Positions 27,501-40,059 of a stretch of 64,000 nucleotides of DNA are shown piece after piece. Numbering within the stretch: the stretch's first letter is position 1; each line of letters begins with the position of its first letter. The stretch is from the NCBI RefSeq assembly GCF_047495875.1, contig NC_092471.1, positions 3,307,001 through 3,371,000 of the forward strand, written 5' to 3'. Both the position numbers and the translations under genes were made by a program. Under the pieces are notes generated by a model. That model saw only the letters and a list, made by a program, of their open reading frames with translations. It ran no database searches and was not told the DNA's origin. This stretch comes from Pithys albifrons albifrons (Eukaryota; Chordata; Aves; Passeriformes; Thamnophilidae).

Positions 27501-29329
27501 AATCACTGTTAGAATTTATAGAGAAGACACACATAGCAACAACTTGTAAATAAGAATATCCTTCCATCCACACACAGAGCAGGGAGAAAAAAACCAAAAC
27601 CAGGGGATGAGAAGGGAAGAATTTCAAACAGGAAGAACCAAGTTGGGGAAAAAGAGGTGCATAGTGTGTTACATCTCTTAGGTCTCCACAAAACATGTGA
27701 TGTTGATTCATGGAAAACAAGTGCCCCATATTCTTACAGTAGCACCCACAAAGTTTTGGATCATGGGAGACCAATGGAGAGGACTGCAATGAGGTTTGAG
27801 AAGGGAGATTCTGCACTGCAGCCTGCCAGGTCCCTGCCCCAGCTCTACCATGGCCAGACACACCAACACCTCATGCCAAAAATTAACTATTTCCTTCCCT
27901 GACCTACCCAGAATATTTAACATGCATTTTGTCACACATTTATTCTTCTGCTCTTTGGCACCACTACCCAATTTTCCTGTTAGTTGGAAAGATTATGCAT
28001 TTAAAATTGTTGTAAGTATCTTTATTTCAGCTGATCCTCTTAATTCAATTGAATCAGAACTGAAGCAACAATAAACACAACATAATTTTGCTCCTCAGAA
28101 ATTAAGAATATTTGTATATTCTTTTCATTATTGGGAAATTACTTTAAAGCTGTTTAGATGGGAGTTGTTGAATACTTAAACAACTGTCAGAATTGGAAAA
28201 TATAAACCAGTTGTGCCAAAGTAAGGCCAAATTTCAGAGTAAAGATTCCCAGAGTTGAACACAGGCTGGAATCCTCCTGCCCTGCACAGCACACTGAGGG
28301 ATCACCATACCCTGAGCTGTGGCAGTGATGCCAATTCCTGCAGTTCCCAGCCCAGGAAGATTTTCTGTGCTGTCTGGGCTGCCTTGGAGAGCCCCAAAGT
28401 GAGAGTGACTTTCCACACCACTTGAAGGCATTTACATCCAATAAAGCACTTGGCTTTGAGCTGATCAAAGTGGAGTGTCCTCCAAAGCAAGTCCTTGCAT
28501 TCTGGAGGACCTAATTGTGCCTGGCAGAAGGACTACAGACAGTGTCTGAAAGGAAAAAACAACATTCAATTAGTGGAATTTATTTCACATTTTCATCTTT
28601 CTCAGTCTTTGACTTTCATCTCTATAATGTTAATTTATACTTATTTTTTTTTTAAATCTTGACATCTCTCAGGATAAATTTAAAACAGAATCAGCATAAC
28701 CTTTTTTTTCCTCAAGTTTTTTCTCTTCCAAACTTTTATTCCTGTGACTCACAACAAAACCAAGAAGACTCTTCCTCCTGAGCTGTATGAGTGTGCCTTC
28801 AGGATCCAGCATCTTTCATTTCTTTCAATTTTCCAAATTCCTCTGTGGAAATGCCCTTCAGCTGAGCACCCTACAAAGTGGAATCCCCAGCTACCTCCTT
28901 CCTTTATGCTTCTCCCACCACCACCTTTAACAAATAGGATTTATGAACAAATTAAGCATAAATCCTCTCTCCCAGCCTTAAATACTATTTCAACAAAATA
29001 ACATTTTTTGTATTCTTTAAAAAATATTGGAAATAAAATTTGGGACTGAAATTTTCCTGAGAGCAGCTCTGTGTGCACATTCAAGCTGAAGTAATAATAT
29101 TAAAAAATTAGAGCTTGTGCTGGAACAAATATTCCATATTTCAGTCTGAACAATGTAAATTGCAATAAGTATATATCTAATTATGAGCATTTAAACAACT
29201 GCCTTTTTGGTTGAAGTTGCAAGCCTGAGGTGGAGGAGATGCCTGCAGAGCAAGGTGAAAGCAAAGGCCCAACAGACAAGACAACACGAAATCAAAATCC
29301 CCTGTTGATAAAACAGCCTTTTCACACTC

Positions 29330-29560
29330 ACAGGAGATGAGTGTCAAAATTTCCCAGGGTCAGAGGCATTAATCACTTTATTTAGCTGCTAGGCAGGCAG
29401 CTTGCTGACTTAATTATGTGCAACAGCACCCTCAGAATTCCTGCCCTTGCACAAATGTTGACAAACCCACAGATTTGTGTTTGGCAATTCCTGGGACTCC
29501 CGAGCCTAAACATTAATTACACTTACATAATTATTGTGCTGACAATTCATCTGGAGTTCT
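29330..29560. promoter_or_regulatory. Candidate conserved non-coding block
   Basis: A complex sequence with the AT-rich cores 'cattaatcactttattt', 'gacttaattatgtgc' and 'cattaattacacttacataa', and no simple repeat. No coding frame or splice context is apparent. Suggested on texture alone. Confidence 0.18.
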
Positions 29561-31257
29561 GTGCTGAACAAGGAATGTTTACTTTTCTATCCAAACTGAC
29601 ATATTTGGTTTATTCCCTCAGTCACAGCTGCACAGCCACCCCTTTGTCAGTGTGGACTAACTGCACTATGGTAATTAGAAAAGTAACTTTAATTTCTTTC
29701 CCCGTGTCCCCAAAGGAATCCAGAGCACATGGTTGCTAAGACACATTCCTGTAAAAGAAAAGAATTTCTACAGATCCACATCCAGCAAATGCTGGTTATG
29801 TACTGAAAACAAACCTCTGTTAACAGAGAGCAGTGAATTAAAACTTAGTGATTAAGGGTTATTGTGCAAGGCCGGAAGAGCTTTAATAAGTCAGAATTTA
29901 AGGTGTGATTAAAACCAGTAAGTTTGGCAGCTAAGGCTGAAATGTTTGCTGCCCTGAAAGAAATTAGGGACAAATACTCAAAATTGGTTATTATTTTCCT
30001 AATTATTTTCCCCACCTTCTTCTTTTTAAGTAATAAAACCCTATAAAATCTACAGACCTTAATTGTTCTGCTCCTCCACATATAGTACACACAAGAGACA
30101 GTTTCCTTAGACAAATATTTACTTGTTTGTAAATTGTTTAAATTTTGATGAATCTTGGATGCTTAATTCCCTTTTTAATTTGCATAGTAAATAACATATG
30201 AAACTTTCTTTAGAAAATAGTTGAAAAACTAAAATATTTCCCACAGAGCACCTCTAAAACACCCTCAGTTCCTGCAGTTACTCACCGTGGTAAACCCTGT
30301 GAGACACAGACTCAGGAATATGAACTTCAGCATTTCTGCTTTTCTCTGGTTTTAGTTATAAACTCATCATTTTTACCATTAATTATGCTCAGTGTACAGT
30401 AATACTCATTAAAATCCCACTTAACACACATGCACCAGCAAAGGAGCAACGTGAAAAGAGTGTTCAAAATGATACAAGCACTTTGGTATTAATTAATTAT
30501 ATCAGTAACTGAGAGAACATGTGGCACTTGCAAAAATCAAGAACCAGTGCTCTTAGTCTAATAATATATCTTAAATTTTATCCATTACTGCAGAATTAAA
30601 GCTTTATTAATTTAATCCTCATAAATAATTCAACATTGACTCTCTTCACGTCTTTACGTGTGGAGGTTTTGCCTTTATACAATTGGAAATCATATGTATT
30701 TTAATGGGTGCTGGTTCCTGACTTCCTGTGGCTTTCCTGAGAGTCTCAACCTAAAAGCAGTTTGAATGAATTTATTTGCTGAATACTAACACAAGGACAA
30801 CTATGGCTACAGCAATACCTATGTTTACAATTTCTAAATTATTTTTTTCCTTATCAGCCTTTCTAACTCTTTGCCCAAAAAAGTTCAGACTCTCCAGTCA
30901 TTAAAACGAAATAATCCCATATATTTGATACCAGAAGAGTAGAATAATGTACAAATATTCTGTATATTCTTCACTTCCAAGAAAGGTTAAAATGAAAAAT
31001 AAAGTCACCTCTTCAGTCATGAAACTGCAGATAAAAGAATTATATTAACACAGAAGTGTTCAGCCAGAGAAAAAAACCCTCTGAAATGTAGTGTGGCATC
31101 TCACAAGTTACTGAAGAGTGGTCAGCTCTGGGGTGAAATAGAGTAGACTTCTCATACCAAAAAACTCATCAAATGTGCAGTAAAGAAAGTCAATTTATAG
31201 TTTTATGTATCCATATGTAATATTTTCTGCAGTTATTTTAGAAGATACAAGATGAAT

Positions 31258-31297
31258 GTCAAGGTCCCTTCCAACCCAAACCAGTCTGTGATTCTAC
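31258..31297 (+). mobile_element. CR1 LINE, minimal 3' end
   Basis: The sequence 'aaggtcccttccaaccc' followed by 'cagtctgtgattctac' is the last 40 bases of a CR1 element in plus orientation. No upstream CR1 body is visible. Confidence 0.88.
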
Positions 31298-31523
31298 ATG
31301 ACCTCACCAAAGGCAGTGACTGAGGGATCTGGAAACTGAACTATCAAAAAGAAAGATCAGAAAGCTCTACCTTTGACCCACCCTAAGAGGCTCTACATAT
31401 GGGGACCCAAGCCTGATGAGATGACATAGCAGTGTCACAAGGGCAACCTCTGGGCTTTGCCACGTGCTGCAAGGGAGCTGCTCTTCCCCTCTGGGGGAGT
31501 TCACATCTCTCAGTAAGACCACC

Positions 31524-31669
31524 TGTGGTAGTTTTAGCCAGGCCTCAAATTAGCAGGCTCAGAGAATCTACATAGATTAGGAGAGACAAGAATCACCTGA
31601 CTAAGCAACCAAAGAAATATTTCAGACCAGATGATGCAAACCTGAGATACGAATACAGGAGTGGGAAGT
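31524..31669 (+). mobile_element. Endogenous retrovirus LTR, left part (split by CR1)
   Basis: The block begins 'tgtggtagttttagccaggc', which resembles the 5' terminus of LTRs of avian endogenous retroviruses (TG start). It runs to the CR1 copy beginning near 31670. The matching right part appears to be 31995-32400. The family (ERVL-like) is a tentative recollection from the terminal sequence. The 5-bp flanks outside the two ends (ccacc and ccttc) do not match, so either a boundary is slightly wrong or the target duplication has decayed. Confidence 0.5.
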
Positions 31670-31994
31670 GCTACCTGAAGGGAAGTTCTGGCCAGGTGGG
31701 GGCTGGTCTCTTCTCCCAGGCACTCAGCAATAGGACAAGGGGGCACGATGGGCTCAAGCTCTGCCAGGGGAAATTGAAGCTGGAGATCAGAAGAAAATTC
31801 TTTGCAGAGAGAGTGCTCAGGGATTGGAATGGGCTGCCCAGAGAGGGGGTGGATTCCCCATCCCTGGAGGTTTTTCAACTGAGCTTGGCCGTGGCACTGA
31901 GTGCCATGATCTGGTAAAGGGACTGGAGTTGGATCAAGGGTTGGACTTGATGATCTCAGAGGGCTTTTCCAACCCAATTGATTCTATGATTCTA
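31670..31994 (+). mobile_element. CR1 LINE 3' end inserted in an LTR
   Basis: A well-preserved CR1 3' end in plus orientation. Landmarks in order are 'aagttctggccaggtggggg', 'tcttctcccaggcactcagc', 'caataggacaagggggcacg', 'ggaatgggctgcccagagag', 'ccctggaggtttttcaactg', 'gagtgccatgatctgg' and 'gattctatgattcta'. Open frames on the opposite strand (31534-31977) are antisense to this element. Its position between two LTR-like blocks suggests it inserted after the LTR. Confidence 0.96.
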
Positions 31995-32400
31995 AGTGCT
32001 CACTCAGTTCCATCATGGCTCAAGTGCAGGCAGGACACTCAGCTGCTGCCTCACTGGAGTGGACCCTGCTGCTGCTACTTGCATTTTGTTGGAGTTCAGG
32101 AAAGTAGAAACATTTGGTTCTTATACTTTATGTTTCTTGCTGGCTGTTTGGGGTGTTTATACATCTACAGTGATGGAATCTGGTCTGCAGTGAGAGGTAG
32201 AAAATTGTTGTTATATTGAACTTGTGTAAGTGTGTGTCATATTGTAGTTTACTCTTAATTTTCTCTTTTCTCTATAAATATACATATAGTTAGTTCAAGT
32301 TTAAATGAGTTCCTAGTTTTTTCCTTCTCCCTTTTCCTGGCCAGAGGGAGGGAATCTGACTTTGTATTGGGCAGTTGGCATTTTCCAGCTCAACCCGACA
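31995..32400 (+). mobile_element. Endogenous retrovirus LTR, right part
   Basis: The block ends 'gtattgggcagttggcattt' then 'tccagctcaacccgaca', consistent with an LTR ending in CA. With the left part the LTR would be roughly 550 bp without the CR1. No retroviral coding sequence lies on either side, so this would be a solo LTR. The outer boundaries are provisional. Confidence 0.45.
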
Positions 32401-34945
32401 CCTTCTCCCCAGCAGCCATGGAAAGGCCATGCCACAACTTGTTGGATCCCTCCTAGTAAAACAGGCACCTTGTAAATCCTGAACACATGCCAGAACCCCA
32501 GCACTGTTTATTAAATAAACTGATTTGATGGCCAATGGAATGGAAAATTATCACATTGTATGACTGAAACTCTGTTAAGGGAAAGGTTTAATATTCAACT
32601 CCACTGGTTTGGGCTCACTGCTGCCTGTTGCTGTGTAGTAACAGCATTTTATTGCCTTTCTGAGTATTGTTGCTTTAGATATTATGGAAAGTTGCCTCTT
32701 GACTGACCTAGAGAGGGTTTTTATTGTTTTAGCTGTGGCTTGTACCACACTTGGTTCTCTCTGCACACGAGAAATGAGTCAGCCCAATCCCAGGCTGATG
32801 ACAAGTTGCAGTTTGTGGAATTAAAGTAAAATGAAACATGAATTCCACTTAAAGAAGCAACAATAATTAGATTTTTTTTCTTCCTCTTATTTATCCTTTT
32901 ATTTTTTCTAGGAGCAGCTGAACATTCAAAAAACATGTACCACTGCTAGTGAATAAATAGCTTTGTGCATAATCCTGGAAAGGAAGCAGAGAACAGAGGA
33001 ATGAGCTCCCCAAGCCAGTGGTTTTCCTTCTCTGGGAGGCTCAGACCTAACACAAAATCCTGGACTACACTCTGGGGACTCATTAGGAATTAAAGGCAAA
33101 TCAGTGATCTTTGAATTTTCTCTTTTATTTTCAGAATCACATGGACTTATTTATTTGTATTCCCAGTAATCTGCTGAGCTATAAAAGGTGCAGATGTCAA
33201 AAGCACATGATTTTTAAGTGAGCTTACATGTGCTAGATTTAGATAAGCCCCTGCAATCACAGGGCACTATTCCTCATCATTTTTTGCAAATACATTTTAT
33301 TTAGAGATTTAAAGCCATTTCAATTTGGTTTAATATAAGAACTTCAAATTTGCCCTCTAATACATTTCCTTGAGCTTGGCCTCTCATATTTCTCCCCAGA
33401 CAACTCCTTTTCTGATCTGCTGCACATCTACACCCAAGCCTGTAAATTAAGCAGACACCATGCTAACAATTTCCTATTTCTTATATTCATGTTCACACTT
33501 TATTCAATTTATTTTAACTCAGTTTCACACTTCTTGCATAATCTGTTCTACTTAGTGATTTCTGTGCCTCATTTCTTTTGTCTTTCATGAAAGAAATGTT
33601 GCTGTTACCTGGGGAAGAAGAAGTTTCCCAAAGTTCCTCTCCAAGCTCAAGGTTTGCTCCTTTGCCATCCTGGCCCTGCTGCAATAAGGTAGAAATACTA
33701 CAAATACTATAAAAACTACAACAAAAGGCCAACTCCAGGTGTAAAACACACACTCAAACCCAGAAAAATGTTATTTTTTGCAATTATATGACACCTTGAA
33801 AGTTTGGATTTACGTTCACATCTATACACAACTACTGGAAAGCAAAATATAAATCAAAATGCATGGATAAATAACCCAAATAAAATCTACATGTCATCAC
33901 TTCCTACTTAGAGGATAAATAGTAATAAATGTTGATTTTCACAAGAAAACCTGCCTTTCAAAAATCATTTATGAAGTTTAAGGAGAGAAGAAGCAAAACC
34001 TGTGCCCATAAATTATATTTGCTTGAGAACAAATTTGCACATATTTCCAAAAATATATGAAAAGAACAAAAGGTTTTCACAGTAAAACTCAGTTTTGTGA
34101 TCAGTTTGTAAAAGCTGATGGGATTCATAACCTGGTGCTGCCACAGCACGTGGATTAAATTTGTACCTTTGTACACACTTAAATTTCCAGCCATGACATT
34201 TCAATGCTAATTAAAGATCATTTGAAAAGTCAACTATATCAGAACATATTTTTAAAAACTTGATTAACTTTAAATTTTGTACAGTTTCTGGACAAAATGA
34301 GGACAGTATTAGACATTGTCAATCTAATGTCTTTCAAAACACCATTATAATCTTGAGTGCTGCATTTGAAATGTGGTATTTTTTCAGAGCACCGTACCAG
34401 TGATTCCAACTGCTTTTGCCAACTGATTTTGTCTTTTTTGGGGGGGAATTATTGAGGCTCTCATTAAGAAATCATTTTGGGAGAACTTACTTCCAGGACT
34501 GCAGAAAGACTCCATTACTTTTTCTCTGTAGAAGTACCAGAACTTAGAACTTATTTCCTTATTGAGATTTTCCTTTTGGAGACAGCAGAAGACAATCAAC
34601 CTTTCAAAGCTTCGTTTTCCTTTGTCCTTCCTGCCTTGAGGATCAAACTGAGAAGGGAAGAAAAAAAAAGGAAAAACAAAGAACAAAAATACTTTTTTTT
34701 TTTTAAATAACTCAAATGTCAGCCTGTAAATGGACATGCAAAGAATGTGGGAAACATCATTCCCAATGCTAGTCAAGATCAGAAGAATTAAAAGGGAATA
34801 GTTTCACTTACCTTTATTATAATTTTTAAATTATGAGACTGTATAGATTCCAGCTCTGTACAAGAGCCAAAAAGCACACAGGGAAAATAGACTTAAATTT
34901 CAACCAATATTTACAGAGTACTTAAGAGAACAGAACTGATTAAAC
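32401..34945. other. Non-coding AT-rich sequence
   Basis: Nothing recognisable as a gene or transposon. Short open frames on both strands lack features of real proteins. Confidence 0.55.
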
Positions 34946-35061
34946 CATAGAAACACAAAATGGTTTGGGTTGAGAGGGACCTTAAAGCTCATTTTGTCCC
35001 ACAGGGACACCTTCCATCATTCCATGTTGCTCCAACCTGGCCTTGGACACTTCAAAGGCTG
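34946..35061 (-). mobile_element. CR1 LINE, short 3' end
   Basis: Reverse-complement CR1 text is visible on the plus strand: 'aaaatggtttgggttgagag', 'ggaccttaaagctcattttg', 'tccaacctggccttggacac'. The element's 3' terminus is at the left. Diverged copy without coding capacity. Confidence 0.92.
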
Positions 35062-35799
35062 CATATATAATGTTCACATGCACTTCAAAATAAGTTTCAT
35101 GTGTTAAAAGAATCCTTAGGAGGAAGTTTCTATAAGGATTTATTTTATTCCTTGCCCTGTTTCTTTCTCCTCCTCCAACTAAAATATTAAATATCAGCTT
35201 TTCCCTCATCCTACATATTAGTTTGTAAGAAACAGCAAATTATCTTTCTGTAACAGTAAAAAACTGGCAGAATATTCCTGATTCCTGCCAACACTTCAAG
35301 TGGAATTTCCTGTATCTTTGAGGCAGACATGGTGTATATGACATACTACAGCTGGCAAGTGATGGGATTTTCAGATTTACAAACTGTCCGTCTGTTCTCT
35401 GCTTTAAGTAGAACTCTTGGACAAAATGAATTGTGTTTTCCTCCCTTTCTATCCCAACTTTTCTCTGCCATCCTGGGCAGTGGCCTCAAGTCCATTCTCA
35501 GTGCAGAAATCCCAAATTGTGTGTTCAATTGCCACATAAACCTTGAAGGCAGCACAATAATTATTGCCATAAGCTCCTCTTTGTGGCAGCTGAGCCTGTG
35601 CCAGGGAACAACTTAGGGGTTATTTTTAGCCCTTTAAGCAGGGGCACATCTGGCACGGGGTGGTCATTAATGAAGGGTGTTAAAAGCAGGGAGGCAGTGC
35701 TGGTATCAGCAGAGGGGACTTGGAATGTTTAGTCTGGTGGTTTTCTGTGCTGCTTTGAGTGCCGAGTGTTACAACAGTGAATCAAAACCTGGTGGAATG

Positions 35800-35855
35800 T
35801 GTTTTTTTGTTTTATTTTTTTTTTGTTTGTTTTGTTTTGTTTTTTTTTGTTATTT
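35800..35855. repeat. T-rich (GTTTT)n-like simple repeat
   Basis: Almost pure T broken by single G residues at roughly 4-10 base intervals. Low complexity; no linked retroposon is recognised. Confidence 0.93.
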
Positions 35856-38017
35856 CAGCCATAACAAACTTACAAGGCGTCCACACAAATGTCTGTCTTC
35901 AAATTGAGTAAATTCAAACACTTAGACATAATTCTGGAATGGCATCTCATGCACGAGCTCTGTTTAGTGTCATGTGCTGTTATAGCCTGCAAATAATCAT
36001 ATCAATGATATGTTTTCTATAATAATAATTGTCTAAATTATGCAGTATATTGCAGATAAAACACAGCTTCAACAAACATCCTCTGCTTTAAATCAGTGGG
36101 GGAAAATTTATGCACATAGTGCTTTGGATCACTGTAACCAGGAAGAAATCTTGTTTATAAGATCCTTCCAGAGAAAGTCTTTGAAGATGCACAATCCAGC
36201 AGAATGTGCCTCAGACTGTACTTTGTATGTAAATTTGTTCTCCTCTTTTGCCCTTTATTCCTCACTGTAGTAAGATCAAGTGTTTTATGTATGAGAACTC
36301 ACATTAAAAAAAAATAAATCAAAAGTAGTGCAATAAACATGCAAAAATCCAGTTGCATAAATGATACTGGATTTATGGGAAAATAAATGAATGCTGAACA
36401 TCTAATTGGGTAAGTAAAAGAGAATTTTTTAAAACTTAAACATTACGTAGTATTTTCCATTTGATGTTTCTTTCTATCTTGAATAGAACAAAAATAGGTG
36501 ACCAGAAAAAGCACTTTTCCCTCACTGTTCATAATTTGTCGGACTAAAAAGTGAGTTTGTTGGACTAAAATGTGTTTCCTCCACTTAACATGATGCACAG
36601 AGAGAAAGTGTTGCATCATAAGCTTAAGGCTATTCACATCAGCTTATGATGAAACAAGGGAGTTAAAAATGTTCATCTTTACTTGTGAGACACCCACATA
36701 TTCCATTCATAAGCAACAACACCTGAAATCCTCTGACAGAAAGTGGACCAAATAAAGGACTTGGTATGCTCTGGAATTTATAAGTTTCTAAAATGGTTTA
36801 AAAATCTGCATATTCAGGAAACAGAACACAAAGGGTCACACCCAAGTGACAAAATTGGGAAGCCAATCCTTACATCAGTCCTGGCAGAAGGAGGGGTTGC
36901 AGGACTTCCTATCACTGGAGACACTTAAAAGCAAGTCAGATAATCTGTTCATTCTTTAAAAGTCTGGACCACAGCAGGGAGGTCCCTCTAAACCCAAAAC
37001 ACCTATTTCAGATGTGCTCTAAATAAAGAACTAAGGGAAGCCTCATTTTGGTGCACTTAACTTGAAGAGAAGCTAATTGTCTACATTCATTTCACCTTAA
37101 ATATACAGAGTAATCTCATCTACATCACCTTTGGTTCTAAACAGAGTAGTGATTTATTTTCTTCCCAAGTTAGATTTGTAGCCAACATTTGAACACTATA
37201 AAGAGGAAAGGTAAATACTGGATATATGCTGAGGGAAGGGCTGAGACACCACTTTTTAATTTGCTAAGGTCCACCAGAGGATGTTCCTTGAAATTCCTCA
37301 GTAACAGAAGGAAGTTATTTCCAGTCTCTGGAGGAAATTGCTTAATTCATTTACATGACATTTAGTGTCATACTCCTGCTGAGAAATACACATTGAGCTG
37401 GAAGGAAATAATTCATTAAAGGATATAAGGCAATTCTCAGCTTTTTGCACAGAGGTCCAAATCCTGCTCATACTCAGGCAAAACATATAAAGATAGATCA
37501 GTGCTTTGGCCAACAGCAACAAAGATATTGGCTGTGCCTGGTACTTCTGTATCCAGTGTTGAAGTTTTCCAACTGGAATTGTGCTTGGCTGCACTGTGGG
37601 TGATGCGCTCTCAAGGTCTGGAAAGTGAACCAAGGCTTCATGCCAGTGGCAGGAGAGGTTTGCATGCATGGAAAGACTTTCTTACAAAGCAAAAATCCAA
37701 AGTCCTCGTTAGTAAAATCAGTAGGACCAGTTGAACTGTGTGACCTGGCACAGAACCCAGGGCAGGGTCACAGGCAGTGCCAAATCTGAGCATTTTCAGC
37801 TACAGGGCCAAGACAGTTGAGACAAAAGTTTGCAGCATATGCCAAAATAGAGTTTAAAACTGTCTTTCTTGAAGAGAGTCTAGACTTCATTGCATCAACT
37901 CAAGAACAGAAAATCCCTATAAAATGTGATGACTGAAACACAAAGAACTTAAAAATTAAGATCCTCCTCCTTAGCAATCTGAGAGTCCTGGGAAAAGCCA
38001 CTTGTAAATAATGATTA

Positions 38018-38062
38018 TTTAATACCTACTTTTGAAGCTGTTTAATATCTACTTTTAAAGCT
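38018..38062. repeat. Tandem duplication, period 23 bp
   Basis: Two adjacent copies begin 'tttaatacctacttttgaag' (38018) and 'tttaatatctacttttaaag' (38041), differing at two positions in this segment. Confidence 0.88.
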
Positions 38063-39149
38063 ATTGTGAACTGAGAACTCCCAAACAGAAAGGCAGAACT
38101 ATTTCAGGAATTAGTCAGACACCCCAAAGTCTTGAACACCTTGAAAACCCAAGCGGGAGCTGTGCTGCAGTGCAGCTGTAACGCTGGGAGAGCTTGTGCA
38201 GGACACCTTGCTGTCACTGATGTGTGGCTTGGGGATAAAGAAACCTGTCCAAGGGTTTTCTGCCACTGAAAGAGGAGGTTCAGTCCTGTTCTTGGATTCA
38301 CTTCCCTTGTGTTGGAATAGAAAATTGACTGACTAGTTAATCAGGTAAAGATGGTAAACTGCAAGAAACTTGGTGCCACCAAGGACTTGTGATCCCATGG
38401 CTTTATCACAACAATTCCTGCAAATTATGCACCCAGTACCTTCCATGTGCAACTGGTGTGGAGATCAAAGAACATCTGCTTAGATAGAGGAGCAAGGAAA
38501 GTGAATATTGAGACTCTTGATTACTTTTCTGGGGTAATACATAAGCCAGAGGGATGAAATTAGGTTTCTGGGAAATGAGCTTTAGGAACTCCTTACAGCT
38601 GGTCAAGTAAGTTGACACTTGCGAGTTCAAATGTTACTTAACAGAGTTGTTTATGTTTCTTTCCTGTATTTTGAAAACAGTATAGTTAAAAATATAAAGA
38701 CAGAGGTTTCTGACTGCAGACCAAGATTTTTAGCTCTTCACTTTCTGATCAGAGAGATAAAGCCAATCTTGTAAACAACAAGGCTATAACACAAAGCCAG
38801 AGATCAAGACTCATTTTATGAATTTTCTTCTCCTCAAAAAATTTGAAACAATGTTGGTGTCGGTGTGATTCAGAGATGAGCACTCTCAGAAATGGTTTTA
38901 CCCTCTAGGAGAAGGGTTTGCTTTTCCAAACCAGCTCAGACCATTAGCACTGTCTTTAGAAACGTTGTGTTTTCTTTCCCAAGCTTCCCCATGCTCTAAG
39001 CTGGGACTGCTTTTGTGAGTGTAATCTGGTATATATAATTCAAACAATTAAGGCACAGCAGTGAGGGAAGGATGATGTCTGTGTGTATTAAATCACCTTT
39101 GCAGGTTGGGTGCTGTCCTGCATAATCCATGGGATGGGGCAATGTTTTG

Positions 39150-39400
39150 TCTGCCATAAATAGCACCTTTCCTTCCTTTGCAATTCCACTCTCTCAGCCC
39201 TGCACGAGGATAAACAACACACCATAAAGGAGCAGAAGGCACAGTTAAGATAGAATCATTATGCAAATAGGTTATGGCATGCTTTATATGAGAACAGCTT
39301 CCCTAAAGAGACCTAATGGGATGACTGACCTATAAAGCATTTAATTTGTTGTTAGCATTTCATTTAATTGTCTTTCAGTTCCTCCAGGAATAAAACTTTT
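39150..39400. promoter_or_regulatory. Candidate conserved block with POU octamer
   Basis: The block contains a perfect octamer ATGCAAAT (39261-39268) and AT-rich homeodomain-type cores such as 'gcatttaatttgttg', set in complex, simple-repeat-free DNA. Octamers are bound by POU-domain factors. One perfect 8-mer is expected by chance about once or twice per window of this size counting both strands, so the evidence is weak. Confidence 0.2.
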
Positions 39401-40059
39401 AATTGTAAAAACTTCCAAATGACATAATGGTTGATTTCTCTTTCTGTAACTAACAGGTTCCTCTCGTACTAAAAATAACTGGCTGTGATTTCCAACTGTA
39501 ATTTTAAAATTCTGGTATAATTCTGGTGAAAAAGTTTGGATGTGAGACTTCAGCTGAAAAACTCTATTAAAAGAGTGTTATTCTAGAAATGTTAATGAGA
39601 GGCATGTTGGAGAAAGACTATATATCTTGATATACAACAGAGGATCAATTTTTCTCACTTTTGACCTTTGAGTGGTAGACTCAGGATCCATAGTCCTGGC
39701 AGGATTGATTATTGTGTGAAGGTTACATACAATAGGGGGTAAATAGAGTATATCAATAAATCTTCATTTTCTTTGGCCAACCACTAAAGGAGGTTTAAAA
39801 TCACTAGCAAAAAAATAAATTAAAAAATCCAATGGCATCTTGTATTAATTATCAAGTCTAAGTAAAGGGACTGTGTAAATAACATGCTCTGAAATATATT
39901 GGTTGTTTTAATAAAAGCCTTCAGATGGGTTTACAAAGAGAAATCAGGGTTTGTTCATAGAAAGGAAAATGTTAAGTCTCCAAAGGCAGGCCTGGAGGCA
40001 CCTCCTGGGATATGATAAAGTCAGGGATCATTACTGCTGGGAATTTGGGTTTAATTTGG

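Larger units (their letters stand above)
12487..31257. other. Long repeat-poor, non-coding stretch
   Basis: About 18.8 kb without a recognisable transposon or gene. It contains microsatellites (13106-13124, 24483-24510), an A/C-rich tract (15962-16072), a 27-bp-period duplication (20520-20563) and several AT-rich, simple-repeat-free blocks with homeodomain-type motifs (18600-19100, 29330-29560). A slightly GC-richer island lies at 22.0-22.6 kb, with open frames on both strands that resemble nothing known. The low transposon load could reflect constraint, but that cannot be judged from one sequence. Confidence 0.5.
35062..40059. other. Non-coding AT-rich sequence
   Basis: No gene is recognised. 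It contains a T-rich simple repeat (35800-35855), a 23-bp-period duplication (38018-38062) and an octamer-containing block (39150-39400). Open frames of up to 123 codons (minus strand, 37298-37669) have no recognisable domain. Confidence 0.5.

Noticed and set aside
31534..31977. 147-codon minus-strand open frame
   Set aside because: It is antisense to the CR1 copy at 31670-31994 and runs into the LTR part.
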